Position numbers and translations under genes: made by a program. Shown here piece after piece: positions 12,866 to 20,372 of a DNA stretch of 64,000 bases (position 1 is the first letter of the stretch; each line of letters begins with the position of its first letter). Source of the stretch: Pseudomonas kermanshahensis (lineage in GTDB: Bacteria; Pseudomonadota; Gammaproteobacteria; Pseudomonadales; Pseudomonadaceae); contig NZ_JABWRY020000001.1 in the NCBI RefSeq assembly GCF_014269205.2, positions 3,658,001 to 3,722,000 on the forward strand. The letters run 5' to 3'. The notes beneath the pieces are model-generated. The model had not been told where the DNA came from. It saw nothing but the letters and a program-made list of their open reading frames with translations, and did no database searches.

Positions 12866-12902
12866 ACGGGCTCGGGGCCAGTCGGCGCCGAGCCCGTTTT
12901 TT
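12866..12902 (+). terminator. Intrinsic terminator of the DoxX gene
   Basis: ACGGGCTCGG pairs with CCGAGCCCGT (12866-12875 with 12888-12897), followed directly by five further T residues. It lies 13 bases after the DoxX stop and just before the convergent hvfC-type stop at 12906. This is the clearest rho-independent terminator in the window. Confidence 0.85.
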
Positions 12903-12905
12903 GTC

Positions 12906-13604
12906 TCAGGCTGTACCGATGACAATGCCTTGCGCGCGCAGGCTTTCCAGCAATGCCAAGCCTTGCTCCTGATCCCCACCCAATGCGTGCAGACGCGCCA
13001 GCCCAGTACCCCTCACCTCTGTGAGCAAGCGGTAAGCCATGGGTGCCAGGCGAGCGAAGCGTACCTGCAGCCCGGCGTCGCGGTAGACCAGCAGCAAGGT
13101 GGGCAGTTCAGGTGCCTCCTGCGGTTGATAATCCAGGCTGATACGGTCAACTGGCCAACGGTAGGCCAATACCCTGGCCGTGCACGACAGCAGCGGCTCC
13201 CCCTGCAGCAGGTCACCCTGCGGGTCATGAGCCGGGTCTTCGGCATCGCTGAGGTACAGCTGGGCCTCGATCCACTCGTAGTGGGCAAGTTCCAACTGCC
13301 ACGGGGCATCCAGTTCGACGCCCTGGAGGTAGTCGATGAACGCTTCGGCGATCTCGGTGAACAAGGGTGTCTGGCTGCGGTAGTTGGCATAAAAATCCCG
13401 CACGCGGGCATGCCAGCGCGGCTCGCCCAAGGTTTGCCGCAGCACCGGAAAGCTGCCGGCCAGCAGGCCTTCGATGGCGCCATAGAACAGCTCACGGTAA
13501 ACCTTCAGCCGGCGTGCCTCGATGCCAGGCGGTGGGGTATGCCGCTGCGGATCTCGCAGATGCCGCGCCAGCGAGAACTGCTGTTCACGCAACAATTCGC
13601 TCAT
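12906..13604 (-). CDS. hvfC: DUF2063 protein, HvfC/BufC-like RiPP maturation partner
   Basis: 232 residues. The N-terminal [16 protein letters not shown]...[34 protein letters not shown] is the hallmark of the DUF2063 putative DNA-binding-like domain, now known as the substrate-recognition partner of DUF692 (MNIO) enzymes. It should present the precursor peptide to the maturase. Its start at 13604 overlaps the end of the DUF692 gene by 20 bp, so the two proteins are coupled in translation and probably form a complex. A longer frame to 13745 runs inside the DUF692 gene and is rejected. Confidence 0.88.
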   Translation of the reverse strand: MSELLREQQFSLARHLRDPQRHTPPPGIEARRLKVYRELFYGAIEGLLAGSFPVLRQTLGEPRWHARVRDFYANYRSQTPLFTEIAEAFIDYLQGVELDAPWQLELAHYEWIEAQLYLSDAEDPAHDPQGDLLQGEPLLSCTARVLAYRWPVDRISLDYQPQEAPELPTLLLVYRDAGLQVRFARLAPMAYRLLTEVRGTGLARLHALGGDQEQGLALLESLRAQGIVIGTA

Positions 13605-14421
13605 GCGACACCTCCCGCTGCAGCGTGCGAATGCGGTCAGTCTCTTCGAGCAGTTCGGCCAAGGGCGGGTAATTGAAGTCTCGCTCGAGCGTTGTCGGCT
13701 GTGCGCCAAAATGCTTGCAGGCCATCGCGAACAACGACCAGACATCCTCCTTCACGGGGGCGCCGTGGGTATCCACCTTGAGGTCCGGGGCCTCGTCGTA
13801 GTGCCCCGCCACATGCATGCCGACAACGCGTGCTGGCGGCAGCCCCTGAAGGAAGGCCTGCGCATCGTAGCCATGGTTGCAGGCGTTGACGAACACGTTG
13901 TTGACGTCCAGAAGCAGGTCGCAGTCGGCCTCGTCGAGCACGGCGCGAATGAAGTCCAACTCGCTCATCGCCTGGTAGGGCGCCGCGTAATAGCTGATGT
14001 TTTCCACGGCGATACGCCTTTGCAAATGGTCCTGGGCCTGGCGAATCCTGGCGGCAACGTGATACACAGCCTCTTGCGTGAAGGGGATCGGCATCAGGTC
14101 GTAGAGGTGGCCGTCATCACTGCAATAGCTCAGGTGTTCGCTGTACAGGCGTACCTGATGGCGATCGAGAAAGCGCCGGATCTGGTCCAGCAAACCCCGG
14201 TCCAGCGGCAGGCTGCCGCCCAAGGACAAAGACAGCCCATGGCAGGCCAGCGCAAACCGTTCGGTCAATTGCGCCAGGCCTTGGCCATAGGCGCCTCCGA
14301 CCCCAATCCAGTTTTCTGGCGCGCACTCCAGAAAATCCACGGCACCGTCTTCCAACGTAAGCAATTCATGCATAAGGCCACGGCGCAGGCCAAGGCCGAC
14401 AAGCAAGGGTGTGGTCGTCAT
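13585..14421 (-). CDS. hvfB: DUF692 multinuclear iron enzyme (MNIO), HvfB/BufB-like RiPP maturase
   Basis: 278 residues, a TIM-barrel enzyme of the MbnB/HvfB family. Visible conserved segments include [59 protein letters not shown] and DTHGAPV; these carry the His, Glu, Asp and Asn residues that bind the iron cluster in the family. MNIO enzymes oxidatively convert Cys side chains in precursor peptides; in the HvfA/bufferin group the product is a Cu(I)-binding heterocycle or thioamide-type group. GGAG lies eight bases before ATG. A terminator-like hairpin separates it from the precursor gene. Confidence 0.9.
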   Translation of the reverse strand: MTTTPLLVGLGLRRGLMHELLTLEDGAVDFLECAPENWIGVGGAYGQGLAQLTERFALACHGLSLSLGGSLPLDRGLLDQIRRFLDRHQVRLYSEHLSYCSDDGHLYDLMPIPFTQEAVYHVAARIRQAQDHLQRRIAVENISYYAAPYQAMSELDFIRAVLDEADCDLLLDVNNVFVNACNHGYDAQAFLQGLPPARVVGMHVAGHYDEAPDLKVDTHGAPVKEDVWSLFAMACKHFGAQPTTLERDFNYPPLAELLEETDRIRTLQREVSHERIVA

Positions 14422-14445
14422 CGATAAGTCTCCACAACACGCAAA

Positions 14446-14474
14446 ACGCCCCGCCTGCCCAGCAGGAGGGGCGT
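14446..14474 (-). terminator. Attenuator-like hairpin between hvfA and hvfB genes
   Basis: A 13-bp stem with one mismatch (14446-14458 with 14462-14474), tri-nucleotide loop, followed on the minus strand by GCGTTTTG with a four-T run. It sits in the 75-bp gap after the precursor stop, so some transcripts would end here and the precursor would be made in excess of the maturases. Confidence 0.65.
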
Positions 14475-14496
14475 TGTGTCATTCCAAGGGTTTAAC

Positions 14497-14805
14497 TCAG
14501 GACTTACCGGTCACTTTGCTGGACGAGGCTTCTCCTGCCTTGCCAGCACCGCCACATTTACCTTCACCGCACTTGCCTTCGCCATGGCTGGCTTTCTTGT
14601 CGCCGCCGCACTTGCCCTCACCCTGGGTGGCCTTGCCGCTGCCACCGCACTTGCCTTCACCGCATTTGCCTTCGCCAGGCACCTTTGCCGACGCCAGTTG
14701 ATACCCCTGGGACATCGGCTCGACAGCGAACGCGCTGCTGCCCAAGGCCATGCTGCCGATCAGGGCGGCGCCAAGCAAGCCGAGGGTATTGCGTGCATGA
14801 GTCAT
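14497..14805 (-). CDS. hvfA: Bufferin/HvfA-type RiPP precursor with five EGKCG motifs
   Basis: 102 residues. A Sec-type signal peptide (about 1-27, ending SSAFA) is followed by a Gly/Lys/Glu-rich mature region with five EGKCG motifs carrying Cys48, Cys53, Cys66, Cys79 and Cys84; no other Cys is present. Two motif pairs flank a single one (EGKCGEGKCGG ... QGEGKCGG ... HGEGKCGEGKCGG). This is the signature of the DUF692-modified copper-binding peptides known as HvfA or bufferins; the mature peptide is expected in the periplasm. The ATG at 14805 gives a clean signal peptide; a frame to 14937 lacks one. It leads the hvfA-hvfB-hvfC operon. Confidence 0.88.
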   Translation of the reverse strand: MTHARNTLGLLGAALIGSMALGSSAFAVEPMSQGYQLASAKVPGEGKCGEGKCGGSGKATQGEGKCGGDKKASHGEGKCGEGKCGGAGKAGEASSSKVTGKS

Positions 14806-14915
14806 GGTGTAGCTCCACTGTGGTTGGAAAGTGGAGCCATTAGGCCGGGTGGGTGTGTCGGGGTTGTATCGCCGAAATCGGCATTTTGTACATGAATCGG
14901 TCTGTAGGCCTGCAG

Positions 14916-14931
14916 GATACAGTGTGATACA
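14916..14931 (+). promoter_or_regulatory. Direct-repeat operator candidate upstream of hvfA
   Basis: GATACAGTGTGATACA: two identical GATACA half-sites with starts 10 bp apart, 111 bp upstream of the hvfA ATG (which reads on the opposite strand). It is the best copy of the repeat also found at 10068 and 12244. Confidence 0.55.
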
Positions 14932-14970
14932 GAGCACCCGCCCCCTGCGGCCAGTGGCGGGTGAAGGCTG

Positions 14971-15531
14971 TCAGTCTTCCAGCGGCTTGGGCGGCGCTGC
15001 GGGCTTGGCAGGTTTGACGGGTTTGGCCGGCTTGCTGTCCTTGCCCTTGGTTTCAGGTGCCACCGCGACAGGCTCTGGCGCAGTCACGGCCTTCTCGCTC
15101 GCCGGCAGTTCATCGACCGCCTTGAGGATGGCCTGCGGGTCGATTGGCTCACCCGTGGCGTCATCCTTGAGCATGTGCCGTTCACCGTCCTTGCCCACCA
15201 GGATCACCTTGGTGCCCGCGCTCGCGCCAAGCTTGAGTTCGCGGATCAGGGCCATGGTGGTCTGCTGCTCGAGGTTTTTGTCCTCGCGCTTGCCGACCAT
15301 CTTGGCAACGCTATACAGCACCAGGCTGCGCTCTTTGAAGGCTTTCTGAATTTCCGGGTCTTCCAAGGCTTTGTTCAACCCACGCAATGTCGGGTCGGCA
15401 GAACTGGGAGCAATGATCACCAGAGGCCGTGCCTTGCCCAGCTCCTTGGCCAATGGAGCGTCGCTGTCGGCGGCGAACAGTGGGCCGGTGACGGCGAGCA
15501 AGGTAGCGAGGGTCAGTGACCGGACGAGCAT
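14971..15531 (-). CDS. DUF4174-type periplasmic protein
   Basis: 186 residues. A signal peptide (MLVRSLTLATLLAVTGPLFA) is followed by a compact domain with LGKARPLVIIAPSSADPTLRGLNKAL and ...LVLYSVAK...TKVILVGKDGERHMLKDDATGEPIDPQAILKAVDELP, typical of the DUF4174 family, which is thioredoxin-like in overall pattern but lacks a CxxC. The tail (about 135-186) is low-complexity Pro/Lys/Ala. The start at 15531 has AAGGAG six bases upstream; two earlier in-frame ATGs fit worse. It lies directly upstream of the RiPP precursor on the same strand, with a 165-bp gap that has its own operator candidate. Function is unknown. Confidence 0.8.
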   Translation of the reverse strand: MLVRSLTLATLLAVTGPLFAADSDAPLAKELGKARPLVIIAPSSADPTLRGLNKALEDPEIQKAFKERSLVLYSVAKMVGKREDKNLEQQTTMALIRELKLGASAGTKVILVGKDGERHMLKDDATGEPIDPQAILKAVDELPASEKAVTAPEPVAVAPETKGKDSKPAKPVKPAKPAAPPKPLED

Positions 15532-15759
15532 ACACATCTCCTTAATGTCTCGATAAACCAATGACTACAGATCACGGAGAAAAATCCGACCTGGAGCCTA
15601 AACCACTTCAAAAGCTGCGTGGCGAAGGAAAAGTAACTGACAATTTCCAGCCATGTATCAGATCAGGATGACGGACTTTGCCGAAAAGGCCGCCTCCTGA
15701 CTGAGCATAGCCCAAAGCCACTGCTGGCAAGGCTGCGCTACGCCTCACACGCGGTGTTG

Positions 15760-18700
15760 TTATACGTCGATGGCAGCGCCCGGAGGCCCGGCCTCCAATG
15801 CCGCCAGTGTCATGTCGAGCATCAACCCGCGCCGGGCAGCGCGCTGTGCCGCAAGAATCGCATCTGACTCCGCCTGCCTGGCCTCGTCCGTCAACGCCTC
15901 ATCGTCAAGCACGCGATCCAGGCGGCGCCGGAACGGCCTGTCCACTTGCGCGAAGCGTTCAGGGTGAGCACGCTCCAGGTGCCCTTGCCAGAACGTTCGG
16001 TCCACCAGCGAACGTGCGATTTCCTCTTGCGTCTCGGCCTCGAGCACTTGCGCCTGCGCCCGCGCAAGGTGCGCTTCCGTGACACCTGCCAGGGGGCGAA
16101 AACTCATGTCGCCCACTGCAATGGGCAAGTTCAGGCGGTCCCGCAACCCGAGTCGATAGGCGAGCCCCACTTCGCTTTCGTCCGGGTTGCCGCCGCGTGC
16201 CAGGATGTCCAGCACAGCCAGTCGGTCGACTTCATCCAGGCGCCACAACCGCCGCCCCAACGCAAGCAAGGCCTGCTCGGTATTGCCTGGGTCATCGGTC
16301 CGGGCGCGCCACACCAACACGTTCAACTCAAGGTTGCTGAGGCACCATGTCGCGCCGTCCTGGCAACCCCACTCATCGTTGGCGATGTCCATCAAGGCTT
16401 CGCGCAGGGCCGGCTCCCGGGCCATTGCCTGCAGCACGGCCAATACCCGCAGGGCGAGCGCTTCGGCATTGATGTGAAAATCGGCGGACTGCAGCAACTG
16501 CTGAAGGACGCGGAAGAAGCGATCTGCCGGCTCCCCTATGTCTACCGACTCCCACGCCGCCATCAGCAGGCCCCGATAGCGCGGCCCGACAGCATCCCCC
16601 CAAACGACTCGGGCACGCTCGAGTTGTTCGTAAAGCAACACCTCGTCCGTCGGCATGACCGGCCCCATTAGCGCCGCCTGGAGGCGAATCAGTTCAGCGT
16701 TCTCCAATGGGTTGCCGGCCAACCTGATGCGCCGCCGAAAGCCCGGTGCCAGTTGATAGAACCACTCTGGAATCCGCGTGAGGCGGTTTTCGCGCATATC
16801 CATGTAAACCAGGCTTAAGCGGCTCTGCACGCCGTGCGGAAAATGCGTTAGCCCAGTATTGCGCAAGTTCAGCCAGCGAAGAGCGGTGAGCCCATCCAAG
16901 GTGAAAGTGCGCCCCAGTGGGTTATGGGACAGATCGATGTACTCCAGGGTTGTGGAGCTTGCCAGGGTGGCAGCCTGGCTGGTAGTCAGCACGATCTGGT
17001 TGTTGGTCAGGGTCAACTGACGCAAGTGCCGCATTTCCAGCAAAGGCTGCGGCAAGCGAGTCAGCAAATTCCCCCCCAGGTCAAGTAACCGTGCACGCGG
17101 GAAGGCGAGCAGAAAGCTCGCTGGTACATCCTGCAATTCCATACGCAGCAGTGATACATCGGAAACATGAGCAAAGCTGACCTGTGCTGGCATTTCCGGC
17201 AGCTCCCCAGGCCGCATGTTGTACAAGACCATGCGGTAGTTGTGGTCGGTGTCGAGGTGGGTTTGCCCTGCGTCGGTGGTGCGCCGCCAGCAATCTAGCA
17301 GCGTGTTACGCATGCAGATACGGTCTTCCCTCACAGCACCTTCAGCGTCCCCAACCCACCCTTCCAAGCTGTTGCGCAGCACCCTGTACTCTGCCCGCAG
17401 CGTGGCCAATACAGCTTCCACCTGACGCCCCGAACGCCGTACATTGTCGGTCCATGTAGCCACCTGTTCGTCACTGAACGAAGGAAACAGGTCACGCACC
17501 GACGCTGCCAGCGCCCGCTCTGGCCGGCCTGGGCCACCCGAGTTACGGCCACCCAAGGGGTAACCCAGACGGCCGTCGGCCAAACGCTGGGGTGGGCGGA
17601 ACATTCCCCTAGGCTGCACACCCAGCAACCCTTCAAGCTCGCTACGACGCCGTACCGCCTCACGCGCCAGCACAACCCTAAGGTTATGGGCGAAGGGCTC
17701 CGCTACCTGCATCGCCCCCCGCTGGGACGGTGAATAAGCTGCGGCCATCACCTCGAACAACTCGCCCGCCTCGCCTTGCGGCACCGCGTGAGCATCCAGC
17801 AATTGGAACATGCCCGCGTGGTGCAGCAAATCGAATGCCTGCGCGCCGTCCTCGGTCGACGCCAGCAGCGGCCCACCGCGATGGCCTTCGAACAAGCGCC
17901 AACGCACGCCTTGGCCAGTGCCAGGCAAGTGCTTGAGCAGCCCCAGTGCGACACGCGCCAAGTCGGCATTCTGTGGGGTATCCAGGCTCAACGCTTCAAG
18001 TACCCTGACCTTGCGAATGGTCGCCACAGCGCGCCTGGCCGCTTCGGCCAGGTTCAATGGCACGCGGCCAGTTTGCAGCAACCGCCGTCGGTCATCCCCA
18101 TTGGCCGCCGTCAGCAGCGCCTGCGCGGCCCGCGGGTGCAACCCCGGAAACACATTACGCAGCAAAGCACTGCCCGGGCTGTCGCTGACCTGCACAGCGT
18201 CATACACATGCCCCAATAAAAGGCGCCGCTGGGCCCAGACGAGCTCGGCCAGCAGCGGGTCCGACGCACCGGCTGCCCCCGGCAAGCGCTGGGCATGCTG
18301 CAGCACGGTGGCGTCCTCGACCGGCTCGCCCGCACGCAAGCAACTTATCATCTGGCGAATCCGTTGATCGATCCTGCAACGCTCGGCGCTGTCGAGCATG
18401 CCGGCCTCGGGCGCACGCCCATACACATGCAGGGCCCGCAGGTGATCCGCACCGAGGTCATGAAACCCCAGCACTTGGTCGATCTGCTCGTCAGTCATGC
18501 TGTTTAACGGTGTACCAAGGCGGCGGAACATGCGGTGGATGTCATCCCATTGCGCAGGTTGCTCGCTCCAGACTCGCCAGGCGCCGGCACCGTTGTGACG
18601 CAGCGCAGGCCCATTGCCGCTGCGCGGGCGAAGCTGCCATTGGCCATCGCTGCCGGGGCCGATCACAGGGTAGTGGTGGCCGTCCATTTCGACCCAGGCC

Positions 18701-20292
18701 TGCCCGGCGTGGCGTCGAATCCCCAAGGCATCCTGCGTAGCCGCAGGCCCCGGCGCGACGCTGCGGTAAGGTGCCAGGTCCTGCTGCCAAAGCTTGCTGC
18801 CACCGTCCTCCAGCTCTGCAGGCACCATCGCATCGACCACGGCAGAACGCGCCCACAACCGCCGCGCCACCGTAACGCCCGCCACCGTCGCTGCAATAAC
18901 CGCAAGGTCAGTGGCGACGTGGGTCAAATGGTCGAGTGCCGCCTGGGCATCACCCGCCTGCAAGGCCTCGATGCCATGGTAAACCTCGCCCAGCAGCTCC
19001 CAGACAGTCACCGCAAGCATGACCAGGCCCAGGCCCGGGACAAAAAACGACGCCAGGTTCAACAGCAGCCAGCCTTCGGCAGCCAGTCGCTCGTCATGGG
19101 CACGCTGGACATCGCGGTCGAGCCGCGCCACCGGCACCGCGATCATTGCCGCATCCTCTTTGATCTGGCGGATACGCGACTGTGCGAGGCTGTTGAACAG
19201 CGGTGATGGGTAGGCCTGCAAACGGGGGGCGAGGTCATAACTTGCCCAGGCCGGCAGGTCGTCAAAAATGGGCGTTACCGTGGCGAAGAATGCCTGGCTA
19301 TCGCGCCTGAGCACGAAGCGGCTGAAGAATCGCTGATACGTCTTGACGCGCAAGCGATGGCCCAGTTCACGGTTCAGGTCACTGAGGCTGTCGAATGCAC
19401 TCCAAGGCGCCACCGGGTCACCCGGCACATACATCAGCAAACGCCGCGTGGTGTTGAACAAGGGGCCTTGATCGATCACCTCCAACACCACCACCTGCTC
19501 AAGGGCATACCCGAGCAGCTTCAGCTGCTTGGCCACCACCAGGTCACCTGCCAGGCGCAGCAGCTTGCCCTCGAGGCACATGCCCACCAGCAATTTCAAC
19601 TCGCTGGCATCCAGCAGGTTGTCTTGCCGGGCCTTGTAGCCGTCCACCAGCATGGCGTAGCGCATGGCATCGACCAGCAACGTCTCGACGCGTTTTTCGT
19701 CATTGGCCGGTTTCAGAATGCTGTCCAGATGCTGCTGATAGCCCTGCCCCAGGTCGAGCTCGCGGCACAGCGCAGCAAAGGCTACGGCGGTGGGCGGTTT
19801 GCGCGCGCCCGAGCGCGGTACCAGCAACCGGTTGCCCGCCGGCTGGCCACCTGCACTGGCCTGTGCGGCGGTAAAGTTGCGCAGTGCCACCTCAAGCAGT
19901 GGTTTTTCGTCGTACACCACTTCTGTGAGGTGAGCCCCCACCGGCTGGGCGTTGATCACCGGTTCACGGCGCCCTTCGAGAAACTTCAACCGGTGCAGGT
20001 TGTAGGTAACCCCGTAACGCTCGCTGAGCGCCTTCTCCAGCCGGGAGGCGAAGAAGCCATCGATGTTTTCGATGCGCATCAGCAACGCGCCCAGGTGCTG
20101 ACGGCTTTCAAGGCTCTTGGCCAAGGCGTGGCTGATCGCAGGCAGTTGGTCAATGGGCGCCTGTCGCAACCAACGGGGCAGGCGCTTGCCGATGAAATCA
20201 TCCTGAAACGCGTCGCTGTCGTGCTGCAGCGTGTCGGGGCGGACGACGGCATTGCCCGCAGCCTGATCCTCTGGCGAGTGTGTAGTGCCCAT
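15760..20292 (-). CDS. DUF6543 - LRR - NEL-type E3 ubiquitin ligase toxin/effector, catalytic Cys present
   Basis: 1510 residues. The N-terminal half resembles the dermonecrotic-toxin-like DUF6543 proteins of Pseudomonas; two hydrophobic helices near 400-490 could insert in membrane. Leucine-rich repeats occupy about 1040-1205 (LRLLDLGGN-, LEYIDLSHNPL-, LRWLNLRNTGL-type units). The C-terminal ~300 residues match the NEL domain of IpaH/SspH/SlrP ligases: EWGCQDGATWCLSNLE puts Cys1310 in the required C-x-D arrangement, followed by the all-helical tail with LAYRLGLRDRLNLP. NEL enzymes ubiquitinate eukaryotic host proteins. AGAGG lies eight bases upstream of ATG. No secretion system or chaperone is adjacent, so delivery is unknown. 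Confidence 0.85.
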   Translation of the reverse strand: MGTTHSPEDQAAGNAVVRPDTLQHDSDAFQDDFIGKRLPRWLRQAPIDQLPAISHALAKSLESRQHLGALLMRIENIDGFFASRLEKALSERYGVTYNLHRLKFLEGRREPVINAQPVGAHLTEVVYDEKPLLEVALRNFTAAQASAGGQPAGNRLLVPRSGARKPPTAVAFAALCRELDLGQGYQQHLDSILKPANDEKRVETLLVDAMRYAMLVDGYKARQDNLLDASELKLLVGMCLEGKLLRLAGDLVVAKQLKLLGYALEQVVVLEVIDQGPLFNTTRRLLMYVPGDPVAPWSAFDSLSDLNRELGHRLRVKTYQRFFSRFVLRRDSQAFFATVTPIFDDLPAWASYDLAPRLQAYPSPLFNSLAQSRIRQIKEDAAMIAVPVARLDRDVQRAHDERLAAEGWLLLNLASFFVPGLGLVMLAVTVWELLGEVYHGIEALQAGDAQAALDHLTHVATDLAVIAATVAGVTVARRLWARSAVVDAMVPAELEDGGSKLWQQDLAPYRSVAPGPAATQDALGIRRHAGQAWVEMDGHHYPVIGPGSDGQWQLRPRSGNGPALRHNGAGAWRVWSEQPAQWDDIHRMFRRLGTPLNSMTDEQIDQVLGFHDLGADHLRALHVYGRAPEAGMLDSAERCRIDQRIRQMISCLRAGEPVEDATVLQHAQRLPGAAGASDPLLAELVWAQRRLLLGHVYDAVQVSDSPGSALLRNVFPGLHPRAAQALLTAANGDDRRRLLQTGRVPLNLAEAARRAVATIRKVRVLEALSLDTPQNADLARVALGLLKHLPGTGQGVRWRLFEGHRGGPLLASTEDGAQAFDLLHHAGMFQLLDAHAVPQGEAGELFEVMAAAYSPSQRGAMQVAEPFAHNLRVVLAREAVRRRSELEGLLGVQPRGMFRPPQRLADGRLGYPLGGRNSGGPGRPERALAASVRDLFPSFSDEQVATWTDNVRRSGRQVEAVLATLRAEYRVLRNSLEGWVGDAEGAVREDRICMRNTLLDCWRRTTDAGQTHLDTDHNYRMVLYNMRPGELPEMPAQVSFAHVSDVSLLRMELQDVPASFLLAFPRARLLDLGGNLLTRLPQPLLEMRHLRQLTLTNNQIVLTTSQAATLASSTTLEYIDLSHNPLGRTFTLDGLTALRWLNLRNTGLTHFPHGVQSRLSLVYMDMRENRLTRIPEWFYQLAPGFRRRIRLAGNPLENAELIRLQAALMGPVMPTDEVLLYEQLERARVVWGDAVGPRYRGLLMAAWESVDIGEPADRFFRVLQQLLQSADFHINAEALALRVLAVLQAMAREPALREALMDIANDEWGCQDGATWCLSNLELNVLVWRARTDDPGNTEQALLALGRRLWRLDEVDRLAVLDILARGGNPDESEVGLAYRLGLRDRLNLPIAVGDMSFRPLAGVTEAHLARAQAQVLEAETQEEIARSLVDRTFWQGHLERAHPERFAQVDRPFRRRLDRVLDDEALTDEARQAESDAILAAQRAARRGLMLDMTLAALEAGPPGAAIDV

Positions 20293-20372
20293 GCGTAAAG
20301 CCTCTTGTGGGTAAAGAGGCCAAGCCTAGGCAGCCGCGGTTTGTCGAGGCGCTAGATAGGTAATGCCTGTGC

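Noticed and set aside
16187..16671. Frames antisense to the NEL domain
   Set aside because: The sense strand encodes a consistent NEL domain; the antisense translation has no signature.
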